Assembly (NCBI GenBank): GCA_016800925.1
Contig: JABCPU010000248.1
Coordinates: forward strand, 1 to 64,000
Length of the DNA: 64,000 nt
Source of the DNA: Suillus spraguei
Lineage: Eukaryota > Basidiomycota > Agaricomycetes > Boletales > Suillaceae
Direction: 5' to 3'
Position 1 is the stretch's first letter, and the number at the start of each line of letters is the position of its first letter. The notes below the pieces were generated by a model. That model did no database searches, was not told the origin of the DNA, and was given only the letters and a program-made list of their open reading frames with translations. Shown here one piece after another: positions 23,284-35,474 of the stretch. The position numbers were made by a program, and so were the translations under genes.

Positions 23284-26200
23284 AGAAGCGTTCCACTTAC
23301 CTGTCCCCAGGACATAAATGACACATCCCACACAACACCCATCGACTTTGTATTCAACCCAACGACAACACCCTTTGCAGACAACGGAACTCCACCTGAA
23401 TCTTGAACCATAGTAACCCTGTCTCTCAAGGCAAAGCGCTGGTTCTGGAGTCGATAGATAGCGTGCGATGGTTTTAGAACTGCGTGACGAGGGATATTCT
23501 TCACAATGGCTTTCTTGATTCCAGCTTTGGACCTGTTCTTATTGATGTCATTGGCAACCTGTTCAATTTCTTTGACAGTGCTCTAAAGACAGTTTTGAAT
23601 GAAACGTGACTCGGGATAAACGGCGATTCTATACCTTCGCTAGGCTGTCCGAGAATAGGGAAACTGGCTCAAGATCTCGGACTCTCTTCGATTTGAACCA
23701 CGACCTTACTTCCTTGACCCCAGCATCAGCGTGAGAGTCAAAGATGTCCGTAGCGCGAGCCATATCTATCATCCTGGAGATGAGATCAAGGAATTGTCGG
23801 GCAAATCCAACAGCTTACCGTCGCCCCCTTGGTCCAGACAGGACCAACCTTATATTCACGAATGAGGTCAACTGCCTTCTCGCTAAACTCCCAATAACGA
23901 CCAGCCTTCCGTGAGTAGTCAATAACTTTCAAGCCTTTGGCCTCGAACTTGATGCTCAGTCCGAGATTGTTCTTTTGATGATCGGAGGTGAGAACATGAA
24001 ACTTGACGTGATTTTGGAGAGCACTCTGGGTAACATTCCGATTGTGGAAGCTGCTTTGAACGATGGCAAGTAGTGCTGTGAAACACGACTATCAACAATA
24101 ATCTTGAACTTGTTATTCTCTGTTTTATCTGAAAGGAAGAACTACGAGATCATTTAGAAAGATAAATTGTGGTAGGGCATTGTGACATACTGCCAGAACA
24201 ACAGACAAAGCGCTGTCAGTAGTTGAAGACACCTGGGCAGCCACACCATACGCGTGTTCGCCAAGGAAGAAAATGTTCGTTCCGTCAGGAAATTCCTCCG
24301 ACAGAGGTGGAGCATCCTTCTCGAGGAACCTGGGATCTTCGGATGCAACTTCTGAAATGACCATCTGGACGGCTTGTTCGAGTTCTTTTTCGGGTCCTTC
24401 GTAGTCTTTAACCAATGCGCCTGATTCTAAGCGTTTCAAACCTGCACGAATGTGTAACGAGCGGACGTCCATAAAGTACCATCACGCACCTTTTAGCGGA
24501 CGGACGTGCACCAGGACATCGACGACCAGTGATCACTCCACATCTCTTCGAATATAGCGTCTCAGTCCGCTCAGCTTTTCCCTTCCAATGGCTCAAGCTC
24601 TGGTGGGAATGCGGATTGGAAACAACCTTCGCCAGAGTACCGGGCACGAGTACCAACTTCTCGTACTTGAACAATGAATCGGACACGGCCGTGGCCAGCC
24701 CTTCTTGCAAGAAAGGCCAACCGATGAAAGTGCATTTGCCAACCATTTCCTGGGCGATATCCTCTACCTTGCGGTTTTCGTGAGGATTTTGTATGTGAAC
24801 TGCCATCGACTTGTTGCGGCTTTCGGAACCGTGTACATTGACACCGTGAAGGCCTAGTTGTGCTGTGTGGGGTAATGTACCCACAAAGGGAATCCAGCGA
24901 GGGCTTTTGCACCGAGGCATACACCTTCGCATAGTCCAGGGACGAGATGGAGTCCATCAAGAGTTGGTAGGTCGAAGGATTCCATCTTACATGTGCAACG
25001 ATATATAGGAGGGAAGAAATCCGGTAACGATGAAGGATAGACTGTGGACTCTCCAGGACTGAAGATAAATTTGGTACTGGTTCCAAACACATTGCGGCGG
25101 CGTTCCTCTGGGGTCAACCTATGTTCTCGAGCTGCACACATGGGACGATGACGAACTACAACCAAAAAGCGGAATTTGCTACTCACATTTCATTGCTCGT
25201 AACAGCCGCTGCTCATCAATAAAGGGAATCTTAACGATTGCTTCCCATTCTTGCTTCTTTCCATTTAAGTCTTGCTCAAATTCAAGAGGGTAAAAGTCCA
25301 ATATCGGTGAATTTGGATCGTGCATTAGGTCCTATGGTTGATTAGTCTAATGCATGACACAGGCCACTGAACATACTTGATATGCTATCGGAATATGCTC
25401 CATGCTTGCGGACGGGAGGACGCCCATCAGTTGTTCGAAAGGACGGAAAGGTTTACCCAGCTCGAACATGAACGACTTGTCACCAAGGTCACGTAAATCT
25501 TGAAGAAAATGTGAACATAGCACAATGAGGACAGGGAATGTAAAAAGTACCAGATATCCGCGGGGCGTGATGGTAATTGTAAAACCAGCCCCAGGAGGCG
25601 ATCCCACTGTAATAGTAGTGCATAACCCATTGTAGACCCTCTGCGTAGCGGTATATCAAGTCGTCCATCTCTTTAGGGTCATCATAGGTGATTCCAAGTT
25701 TCTCCTGTCGAGCAACCGGTTGGTCTGACGAACGGTATACAAGGCGGGGACGCACCTTGTAATATCCTCTCTTCCATTCGGACATTTTGTCATTGATGGA
25801 TTGTTCATGTCGTGCGTCAAAACCCCCACCTTCTTCATCATCCACCACAGGGGCCTTGTCGAATTTCTTTGACACTCGATCTACTGCAGCCCTACCTTCA
25901 TCATCATCTTCCTCCACATCTTCCTACTCGCCCTCACTATTCCTGTCTCCGTTAGCCTGCTCTGGATCAGTTTCTGCCAAGGGTTCGTCCAAAAATCCTG
26001 GGAGCCGCCATGTGACAAGATTTTGATTTTGATCCTCTTCATCGTACTCATCCCATGTAACCGACAGATGCAACTCCTCCGCCAGGGTGCTGATGAACTT
26101 CCGTTCCCGAGCGGGAAACGTATTAGGCATTGTCAGGGCTGCAGTACGGTGCTGTGAGGGTTTCCTGGGGTTTTGCAATACAAACTGCTGTACTTGATCA

Positions 26201-26330
26201 AAAATGTCTCGTTGAGGGCGCGTAAGAACTAACATGGACTAATTGTTAGTTGTTGACAGGAAGAATGGAAAACTGTACCAAGCTTAGCACGCTTGCGCGC
26301 AAGTTCCATTTCTTCTACTACGTGTTTGCT
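23284..26330 (-). pseudogene. xrn1: 5'-3' exoribonuclease XRN1, 3' part, decayed
   Basis: Minus-strand exons cover a large part of Xrn1 after the first catalytic block: KRSKHVVEEMELARKRAKL, LTMPNTFPARERKFISTL, RYAEGLQWVMHYYYSGIASW (D2 block), GKPFRPFEQLMGVLP, EHRLTPEERRRNVFGTSTKF, IYRCTCKMESFDLPTLDGL, FLGEHAYGVAAQVSS and RVTMVQDSGGVPLSAKGVVV. Xrn1 degrades decapped mRNA in the cytoplasm. The N-terminal catalytic domain with the acidic metal-binding residues is absent. A 1-nt shift occurs near 24530 (after KRCGVITG) and a ~10-bp deletion near 23309. A second copy of 23284-23811 lies at 17452-17988. Confidence 0.85.
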
Positions 26331-26526
26331 CCGCTTTCCTTTGAACCAATTCGAGTCCACATATTCTAGAGGTGTGGTCTTTCATCCGCGCCCCCGCAGG
26401 CATCCTAATATAATATAGTGCCGCCTCCACAGGAATAACACCTCCATAGCTTATTCGAGAAGAATCCATACAAATCCGTATGCTGCTTCGCATCTGAAAA
26501 CCGATCCTCTGTATGCTTTGGCAATG
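26331..26526 (-). other. Unresolved coding trace upstream of XRN1
   Basis: Minus-strand frames such as HTDLYGFFSNKLWRCYSCGG look protein-like but do not join to the XRN1 frame without shifts. Probably another small fragment. Confidence 0.25.
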
Positions 26527-28049
26527 TCATAACAGTAGGTCGGTGGTGGCAGAAGTGAACTGGGTTAAAGCAAACCCGACGAGGGAGCTGGAGCCATCGA
26601 ATACAGTGTAGAAGTGCTGGATAAATGTGTAGCCAAGAATAAAGTCAAACCCTCGGCCAGAGCGCCCGCCAATGTCTCGAACGATGAGATATATGGCACC
26701 GACAACAGCATGGGGAATCTCGGTGTTGAGAGAACGAGGCCAGATTTGGGCACCAGGGGTGCGACTGAACATTGTCTATGCAAGATGGTGAACAAGGGAT
26801 GGAAGGTCTGACAGAATTGACATACATAGCCAATATGGAAGTCCAAGTTCTGTAGGGTATTGTACCGGTTGGGGGGAATACGGAGAAGATCAGTCGTCTG
26901 ATCCTAAGTAGCGCTGGTTGCAGCCTGGTACTTCTCAAAGGCATCTATCGAACACTGATTAGACCATTATTACTCGCTGCACTCTAAATACACACCGGAG
27001 GCAAGGTGAAGAAGGGTGGTGCCGGGATCGACGATACCAGCAGTGAAGCCCAAAATTGTCGTCTGGCCGTAGGTGATCTTCTGATTGATACGGTATACCC
27101 CAATAGCGCGATGAGGCTGGCATAGCGGTGATAGGACTGGAACAAAACAACTTCTATCAGTCTGAATTGATCTAGGAACTGAGGTAGCTTACGTGTATGC
27201 GACGTTACCAACGTACTTGGTAGAGTCAGTTCCAAAGGTGAGCTCTCCGAATTGGCCGTCTGGTTCCCTAGCGACGGGCTGGAAAAAGACACCGACAACC
27301 TGCCGACCAATCTTGCCTTGCAGATACAGGTAGTCAGTAAAACTCGGGATCGTGGCACCCCGGTCATTCTTGATATTTCTGTGCGGCAAGTCTTCGGGGC
27401 CGATGCCAGGGATACCATCTTCACCTCCACAGAAGCCCAACAAAGTAGAAGCAACACCGAGTTGGAACCAGGTGACGGCGAGCCCACCGAGAGTGACAGT
27501 ATCGTAGAAGATAGGTCCTATAGATGATCGTAGGTATTCAAATTTTCAACTTATGATATTGTTGTATGTCATACCAGAGAAGGAGCACTGGGTGCCAGTA
27601 CTCTGATCGCCATAGTTTGTCTTTATACGGCGTCCAGACATGACGCTGGTGTCGGTTCTCTTGTATGTAGTGGAGGCGCCAAACCATGTGATTGGGCTAC
27701 CAGTGTTAACAACCAACTTGTCTTCAAAAATGCATTAGCAGACGCATGTTTTCTCAGTGTTGAACTGACAGGTTGTGGGGGGTTCGCCAATGCTAACTTG
27801 TACCTGGTAATCGAGAAAGGTGGTTGTGGTTTTCACAAGAATGCTATCAGCACGTCGGCCATGCGTGCCGTAGTCCCTAAAAGCCGCTAAATGAGCTTTA
27901 TCGTGCTACAAGAAGTCGATAGTACCATTGGAGAGGTTTAGCCTCCTGGCAAGGGGGAGGGTGATGAGTGAATCGCGTACATCAACAACGGACGATCTCG
28001 TGATTGACAAAGCAAGTAAAACTGTCAGCAAGGATGCAGCGAGGAACAT
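26527..28049 (-). pseudogene. Pepsin-like aspartic protease (A1), catalytic Asp lost
   Basis: ATG at 28049 opens a signal peptide (MFLAASLLTVLLALSITRSS) and propeptide. A TAG (27906-27908) interrupts before HDKAHLAAFRDYG. Exons then give the first active-site region as VVNTGSPITWFGA, where DTGS is expected; GFCGGEDGIPGIGPEDLPHR; VGVFFQPVAREPDGQFGELT; a second site as GIVDPGTTLLHL, where DTGT is expected; then IWPRSLNTE and YTVFDGSSSLVGFA. The family (polyporopepsin type) is secreted and acid-active. Loss of the first Asp (GAC to AAC fits a G-to-A change) plus the nonsense codon make this a dead gene. Confidence 0.85.
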
Positions 28050-28190
28050 GGCTTACTGGAAAGTAATATCATACTCAGTAGCCCATGGGCCATTATATAC
28101 TCATGGCACGTATGAAACGTCTCCCCTCGAAAAAGCAATGGTGAGGTAGTTGCGATCCGAGTGCAAAGATTCAACTTTTTGCTTTTGATT

Positions 28191-28246
28191 CTATATCATA
28201 TGTCTCGCCTGTCTACAGGCCTCTATGTGACTCATGACAAAGTTAG
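28191..28246. repeat. 56-bp junction sequence, copy 2
   Basis: Second copy of the sequence at 20563-20618 (three transitions apart), with GCCTGTCTACAGGC inside. It lies between the 5' flank of one protease relic and the broken 3' end of another. Confidence 0.85.
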
Positions 28247-28665
28247 TAACTTTGTGCGATCGAATATGACGTGATGACGAGAGTAGTGCCTGTATCAACG
28301 ATGGCAGATGCGGCTTGCGACTTGATGACCACTTGTCCCAACCTCGAGATGCTATCCACCTCTACCTGCCAATAGCCTCTCCGTCACAGGAACATAAGTG
28401 AGTGTGTCAGAGTGGTAAAGATAAGTATTTGTTCCTCCGATGACCATTTCGCTATCTCCTGGAGTAGTAGATAGCTTGAACCCAAAGACGCTTTGCGGTA
28501 GTTCGCTACTGTCATTCAGTGTTTGGAAAAGTGGAGTTCCTTCAAACTCTGATATTTCGGGGAATGCCAGACCGGAGAGACTGTCAGGAGGAAAAGATCT
28601 GTTCTTACTGAACTCTGGCGAATATAACCATGCTGCACCGACAGTCTGATCCTTGGATTGTAGTA
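28247..28665 (-). pseudogene. Second pepsin-like aspartic protease fragment
   Basis: The minus-strand reading is QTVGAAWLYSPEFSKNRSFP, DSLSGLAFPEISEFEGTPLF, VFGFKLSTTPGDSEMVIGGT, then after a shift WQVEVDSISRLGQVVIKSQA and AIVDTGTTLVITS. This is the middle of an A1 protease with the second catalytic motif DTGTT intact. It differs from the protease next door, so it is a separate paralogue. A 1-2 nt shift near 28370 and truncation at both ends (the 3' side at the 56-bp sequence) show it is a relic. Confidence 0.7.
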
Positions 28666-29039
28666 AACTTCATCTTGTAGGTGTGTCACTTTGGTGGTGT
28701 AAAGTAAGAAGGGTGGCAACGACCATGTATGTCGAGAAAGCCACCAGTATTGTCATCGCGTCTAAGCATGAATGCAAGCTTTCAGTTTGGACTGACGGGC
28801 GGCCCCCACGGTAGTGACTTGAGCTCTGCCTGTCACCTGATCTCGTTCGATTGGGCCTTTACTGACCTTATGACTTAAGCTTATCTTTCGGAGCCATCTC
28901 TGGTCACTCACTCCCTCGGCCTTGGTCGTTGACAATGAGCGATGCAAGCGTCGGCGGTAAGAGTGCTGAAAGTAGGTATCATTCTGTCCCAATCTATTTA
29001 CAAACATAGTGTACATTCGCTTCTTGTTGAGTGGTATGA
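28666..29039. other. Interval between protease and Crinkler relics
   Basis: About 370 bp. Short minus-strand frames exist (28762-29016) but have no recognisable motif. Nothing is called. Confidence 0.3.
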
Positions 29040-31320
29040 CTACTCGGCCCTCATTTGAATGATGAAATCGAGCATCTCATCATCATGAGCCGCCTTAACG
29101 GGTAGTCCATCTCTCACATCACTTGGTCTCCTTATCTGGGTGTAATTCACGTATGGTGGATATAGCACGACGTTTGCTGCCCCTGCCCAGTCGAAATCGA
29201 TGATCATGAACTTTGTCCTATCGTCCTTCTTCACCAAGATGTTGGTATCGCGTATATCGCCATGGACAAAGTTTTCAGCATGGAGTTTTTTCAACTGCTC
29301 CCGGATAGGCTCGAACGCCGATCGGGGGAGGTGCTCGGTGTTGGGCAAGTCGGCCAATACATCGTAGCCGACAAGCTTATCCATGACCACCATGTACCAA
29401 CCTCCAGGAAGCTTTTCAAATCCTCGTAATCTGGGGGCAAGTCCTGACGATGCACAACGCAAATGAACCTCCTGACAATAATGCCGGACAAACTTGATGC
29501 AGATCGCATCTTCGGCAGGTCTGTCAGTGAGGGTCCCAAAGAATACGAGTCTCTTCGACGCTCCTTCATCTTCATCGAGCTATCCAGTATATTTGAAACA
29601 TGTTTTGCCGCCGTCGTCGAGAGATGTGAAGCTTGTCTGATACGGGAACAGTATAGGGTGAGATAGCGTGTTAGTAAGTTCAGATTCAGGAGGGAGCGTT
29701 TCGTGATATCCCTTGAGCGATCTGATAGCTTTGCAGAATGCGGCCATGTGACGTGCGGCGGCGATCTGATTATAGGTATCGGTGGAATGATAATTGAATA
29801 CAAGAGGGCTCGAAAGGATCTGTGCAGCAGGGCGCGAAGTCCAAACAGCACCGGCAAAGACAATGTATGGTCCTGGAAAAAAGAGTAGTTCATATGTCAT
29901 ATTCCAAGCCTGAGGGAATCTCGGCACTGACCAAAAACTATGAAGAGGAAACACGGCAGAGAAAACCCCGACATCTGAGGCGCCAACGTTCTCGTTGACT
30001 CGACGTAATACGCGACAGCCTGCATATATGGTTCCGAAATGGAGGATCCTACCTCGTTCTTGAACTCGGCAATCACAAAAGGATGTTGATTGTTACGGAC
30101 GGCGACAGACATAAGTGCATCCGTCGTGTATGCAGTTCCTGGCACCTTGCGGTAGAGTTGAAAGTCAAGGTGGAACCTTGCGAGCACATTTTTAATCGCT
30201 TGTACTCGCATCTCTTCAGATTGATACAGGGCTGACATGGCATTCGCCAGTTCATTGACGAGGTTGTTATCTTCTTCTGTTATCGTGTGAGTCTGGCAGT
30301 CATCGATAAATTGGCCGAAGACTGGATGTAGTAGAGTGGCAGGAATCGTTTCCTCGAGATCGCGAGGACGACCACAGGTTATCTGTAGCTTTTTGTCATT
30401 CTGTCGTTCACGGAACGAGGAAGGATATGAACTATTAGAGGGCGATTGTGATCTTTTTGATTTCGACTGTAAATTCTTTTTTTTTAAATGTTCGTCGAGA
30501 TTTGCGAGGAAGGTATCCCGTGCCACTTTAATTGGGTCCTCTCCTTCGATGACGTAGTTAACCCGCCGAGTAGGATTCGTTGACCCTGCGAGCCGGAAAA
30601 TCAGTATAGTCCAATGAGACCATACAGTCACTCACTATTATCAGAGGAAACTTGGACGATAACCCGGAGAGGCTCGAGAACTGGTATGCTCAGGAAATAA
30701 TCGAATAGTGGTATGACTTGGGCCACGTCGAGCAAGTGACCCGCATCGAGGGTATCAAGGCTCTCCCGAAGTTCATCTTGGGATTCGGATATTCTGTATA
30801 AGCATATGCGGTTGTGGTCTATGTTGTTAAGTTGTGATGCTTTCTCCTGCATCCGATCTTTAAGCATTCCCATTGGTGCATCCGGGCTGATCGAAATGTC
30901 GAAGCGGTCATAGACAGTGCTACCTCGTAACCACCAATGAATTACCAGGAGTGGGGTATCTGGAGAACAGGAATCAATTGCAAAGACAAGCTTAGGTCAC
31001 CACCATTACATACCTATAATGATATGGATGCGCTCTTCGGGCGGTACTGCTGCGAACAGGCTTGATAACTTACGCAATGGTGGCAATGGTTTCCCAAGCT
31101 CAGATAGGAGAACACTGCGAAGATTCTCATCATAGGGTTCGGCCACAGGATCTCTGGGCTTGTAGAGTCGAAGATCTGAAGCAGGCACATCAATAACCCG
31201 AGCTTCCTTCAACAACGTTTTCAGGGTATCGACAGTTTGAAAGCGTGAAATTGTGACACCGAATACTCGGTCGATGTCGGTACCTCATACCCAACAGTTC
31301 AGCGTGAAAACGTCAGACAT
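29040..31320 (-). pseudogene. Crinkler (CRN-type) protein: Ubl-like header, REase, kinase
   Basis: ATG at 31320 gives MSDVFTLNCWV, the Crinkler header start, then a TGA (31285-31287), then DRVFGVTIS, SDLRLYKPRDPV and PPEERIHIIIG. After an intron comes MGMLKDRMQEKASQLNNID, then the linker and a PD-(D/E)xK-like nuclease block (TTDALMSV, PFVIAEFKNEVGSS). Next are FGPYIVFAGAVWTSRPAAQI, a TAG (29580-29582), and a kinase-like C-terminus (HGDIRDTNILVK, FMIIDFDWAG). This header-nuclease-kinase architecture is known for fungal and oomycete CR proteins, thought to act in the nucleus. Exons and introns are otherwise well kept; two nonsense codons make expression doubtful. Confidence 0.8.
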
Positions 31321-31755
31321 GGTGATTGAACAATTTATAACGATTTGGTCCCATTGTGTACATGTAAGCAACCCTGTGGTCAGAGCTGACCTTTAATTCT
31401 TTCGCAAGGAGCATGGGGGTCCGCTCCCAACGCTTGGCGCTCTCTATCTATCTGTTTCTCCGGCTGCAGGGGTCTAGCCGTCCCCGTCCCTGCTCCTGCC
31501 TTTAAAGGCAATCATCACTGCTTCTTATTTCCCATCCGCCATTTTTTTTTACCGTCCCTGCTCTCAAAAGGAAACCGTCCCTGCTGTCATTCTTGGGTAT
31601 GATCCCTTCTCCGGATCCACGCCAGCTCCGCCATGCAGCAAACACCTATCGTACCATCAATCAAAGCAATGCCATTCAACCCTTTGCATTTCTCTCTCAA
31701 ATGCGAAAAACTCGCGTCATGCTTCCAGTAACTGACTGTGCTCATAACTGCAGTG
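31321..31755. other. Interval upstream of the Crinkler
   Basis: It would contain the Crinkler promoter. There is a pyrimidine-rich, mini-repeated stretch around 31440-31590 with several CCGTCCCTGCTC words. No gene is supported. Confidence 0.35.
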
Positions 31756-32465
31756 CAATTTTATGTATACACCAAACTCAACGTTTGGATACGACGCGAC
31801 CATTGGGTTCACAGCATGGGCCAACAACCCAGGCAAAAAAGACGCTTGCGCATGTCCTTATTATCACATTCACCCATTCTCTCTATCATTACTTGTAGGT
31901 CGTTGCTCAACTCAGAGCTGCTGGTGCCATCATCTTCGTGAAGACCAATGTACCGCAGACAATGCTCGCGTTCGAATGCTCTAATCCTCTCTGGGGTCGC
32001 ACGACAAACCCATGGAACAACAAGTATACATGCGGAGGCAGCTCTGGTGGAGGTTCGTCATATGCTTGTGAATATCTTAGTAAATAACAACGTCTGGCAC
32101 TAGAGGGAGCTTTGCTTGCCATGGACGGATCCGCCTTGGGCATCGGTTCTGATATCGGAGGAAGCTTGCGCATCCCAGCATCGTATTGCGGTGTGTACTC
32201 TTTGAAGCCAACGGCTGAACGTGTTAGTTCTATTGGTACACAAGGAAGGTGATGTTCTCGATTCTTCCAACTAAGACGCTAACTGGCTTTGTCTTACAGC
32301 CGTCCGGCCTGGATTCGAAGTAATTCGATCTTCTCATGGGTCATTAGCGCGGTTAGTCGCTACCTGCATCACTTGGCTCATTCTTGACTATTTTCTAGGT
32401 CTGTTCAGGACTGTGAATTGTTCTGCAAAACTATCTTTGGCCAAAAAGGACTCGTCTCACCAGAA
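31756..32465 (+). pseudogene. Fungal amidase (amidase-signature) fragment
   Basis: Plus-strand exons read STFGYDATIGFTAWANNPGK, then AAGAIIFVKTNVPQTMLAF (catalytic Lys), CSNPLWGRTTNPWNNKYT, CGGSSGG, then [19 protein letters not shown] with [17 protein letters not shown] (Ser nucleophile loop), RPGFEVIRSSHG, and DCELFCKTIFGQKGLVSPE. These are acetamidase/FAAH-type amidase-signature motifs in the right order, separated by short introns. Start and C-terminal third are missing. At about 32465 the sequence passes into the cysteine-rich membrane protein, so this is another gene-fragment junction. Confidence 0.8.
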
Positions 32466-32499
32466 TGTTCCCATGCCGTACCACGCTGTCGAGCTCCCT

Positions 32500-34855
32500 T
32501 CCAAGCTTTCGCTTTGGCTATTACCTGTCAGGAACAGCCGTGTCATTTTGTGGAACTCTATTCCTGATGTCAGCCAGCTCCCTGCGAGCGCCTCAGGGTC
32601 CCTGTCGTTGCTCAACCTGCAATCGTCATCCTGTTCGCCGGTTTGTTCCGGAGATGGCATTTGCTCCTCTTCTGGGACGTGTCAATGTCCAAGCGGATTC
32701 ACCGGTTCATCTTGCGAGGCGTGCTCGTCTGGTTTCTTCGGACCGGAGTGTCAGGCCTGTCCGTCAGGGTGTACTTCATGCGATGATGGAATCCCGGGCA
32801 CGGGACGTTGCTTGGTGCCAGTAGTGTCAAACCTGCCATCGAGTTGCAATTGTATCAATGGCAAATGTGGCGCTAACGGACAGTGTGCCTGTCTTAGTGG
32901 TTGGACCTCGGCGTCAAACGGAACTCAATGTGCTGCATGTGCGGCCGGTTTCTTTTTAGCTACAAACGGGAACTGCGAAAGTCAGTTACGATACATTCTT
33001 TTTCTGTCTCACCAATCTCATCTTTGATTTCAGTTTGTCAGTTGGGTTGTCAACAGTGTGCTGATGGCACCGGGGACTGCATTACTTGCGCGTCCGGCTT
33101 TACTCAGGACGGGAACGACCGCACAATGTGCGATGCCATTCCGCAAACTACGTCAAATAGCACGACTTGTCCTACCGGAAGTTACGGTGCTGGGTCTAGT
33201 TGCGCGATTTGTTCGCCGCTTTGCACGACTTGTACTGGGCCAAATTCGAACGATTATGTCATTTGCGGATCCGGCACGTACAAGTTTAATGGGTCATGCG
33301 TGACGACCAGTTCTGGGGGTGTTTGCTCAGGCTCAATATGATTGCCAACAATGACAAGCATGAGTGCGACAGTAAGTGTATCCTACTGTGCATTGACGTG
33401 TACTCAATATGTAATTCTCAGCTTGTGGACCGAAGTGCACGACCTGCCAGATATCCAATTTCAATGTGGCATCTACCGTCAACCAAGCTCAGTGTACTGG
33501 CTGTCTTCCTGGTTTTGTCTTGTCACAAGGGCAGTGTGTGACAAGTTGTCCATCTGGTACTTTCCTATCTCCTCAAGATAATTTGACGTGTCCAGGTACG
33601 GACTGTCTCAATTCGATTGATTACTAAATTAGACTGATGTCGTCATGTATTCAGCTTGTTCTTCATCCTGTAGTAGCTGTGCGGGAAGCGCTACCACCTG
33701 CTTGACATGCGCGAACAACTTGCTAGCTTCAAACGGGCAGTGCGTCAGTTCTTGTCCCTCCAACACATTTAGTTCTTCCGGGTCCTGCGTTTCCTGCCAT
33801 CCAGACTGTGCAACATGTTCAGGTGCATCCTTTAACCAGTGCACAAGTTGCAACAAAGCACTCCCTGTCCTTACAAGTGGTCGCTGTCTCGCTACTTGCA
33901 GTCAGAACCAGTATTTCGACACAACGTCCTCAACATGCCAGTCTTGCGATTCCAGCTGTGCTAGCTGTTCAGGCGCCGGTCTGAATAACTGCCTCGCTTG
34001 CTCAAGTTCTAGTCAAGTTTTGCGTGGGGGTGCTTGCACGTCAGCTAACTGCACCAGCGGTACAAGTGTTATCCCAAGTCTTGGGGCGTGCCTTTCAGAA
34101 CTTGTACAAGTCTTACCTTCTGGTACCAGTTCAGGCGCGCTTCCCTGAGGGCTATCGACTCCTATTACAACCACAACCCAACGATTGCAGTGGTGGGAGA
34201 TTTTACTCATGGCGCTTGGATGTGCTTTCATCTTTGTGACCTTTTTATACTGCTGGCGGCGCCGAGCTCGCAAGCAGCGAGCAAAGGAGATAGCAGCATT
34301 TGCGTCTGCTAAGGCCCTCCACAAGCAAAACTGGAGATGGCGACTTGCCCGCTTTGGAGAGAGGCTTTTTGGGCACAATCGTAGCACGCGGCCTGAGACG
34401 GAGGAAATTGCTTTATGGAAACTGCGCGCTGCGGAGGAGGCACGGCACCATAAGGAAATGGAGACGCTTATGGGCGCACACGAGCACTCTCGCTCGGGAT
34501 CGAGCCGATCTCCTTCGCTTCATCTCTACAACCATCGCGAATCATATGATTACTCCGATGCTTAATAGGCTATCAGGTTCCCTGTATTCCCAAACGACAG
34601 GGAATGTTCGTTCCAGACCCGAACCTCGGCAGCCTGTCAAATCGGACCCTTTGAGTTCTCGATTTTCGACAACGACACTTGGATCTTCGGTACCCAAGAA
34701 ACCAAACGTGTTGAAACGTCAGCTACTGCCTTCTAAACCGCTAACCGCCGCCGAGTCGTACGCTGCGTCCGTAAGGCAGTCCCCGGAACCTGACCCATCG
34801 CATTGGATCACACCTACAAATACGGGCGGATCTCGCAACCCTTTCCGTAAATAAG
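32500..34855 (+). pseudogene. Cysteine-rich EGF/furin-like membrane protein
   Basis: A long series of cysteine-rich modules (CSGDGICSSSGTCQCPSGFT, CQQCADGTGDCITCASGF, CATCSGASFNQCTSC, SCASCSGAGLNNCLAC) is followed by a transmembrane helix (WWEILLMALGCAFIFVTFLY) and a basic, disordered cytoplasmic tail to TAA near 34853. Introns lie near 32980-33035, 33373-33420 and 33595-33655. Such proteins resemble growth-factor-receptor cysteine-rich repeats; in fungi their ligands are unknown. Lesions: a shift near 33335 (after GGVCSGS), an in-frame TGA at 34146-34148 just before the helix, and a shift near 34560. The signal peptide region is missing at the amidase junction. Confidence 0.7.
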
Positions 34856-35474
34856 CAATGTCTTCTCATAATTCTGCATGGACCTGGAGTATCAGACTGG
34901 ATCTTACCTACCACGATCTTTACAACCACGCACATTGTATACATTTTTTTCGTCACTATATTGTAGCTTTACGACTACGATCTTGATTACTAGTAGCTCT
35001 TAAATAACGCAAGTCGTATGTAGAGTAATGTATCACTTTTTTAAGTCTAGCTATCTGTGCGGACACTGGTTTTAAGCTTTACATAAGTTTATTGCCCTTT
35101 GCGTTCGTCCTTCAACGGAGGTTTCCCATTGTGCCTGTGTTGCATCGAATGACCGCGCGAAACTCCGCAACCAAACACAGGATTGCGGGAGTTAACTATA
35201 TCCCATCACGTTGAATTGCCAGGTGCCCATCTCCGTCCTAAACTTTCAATGTGGTACTGGCACGGTGACGTTTGACGCCACGCGTATACGCACGCCGCAC
35301 GGCTTTCATACAAAGACACCAAATCTATTGATATATGTCATTAATTAATGTTGAACTTTAACGCCCAGTACTGCACATGACAGCAGCAATGACTTATAAG
35401 CGGTCCGACAGCAAAGTGGGGATTCCGCTTCCCCACATTTCTCCTGCGCTTACTTCTTTTGTGACTGGCGCCTC
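34856..35474. other. Intergenic region upstream of PP2C
   Basis: About 620 bp. It holds the 3' end of the membrane-protein relic and the likely PP2C promoter. There is a CA/CG-rich stretch near 35270-35310. No gene is seen. Confidence 0.35.
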
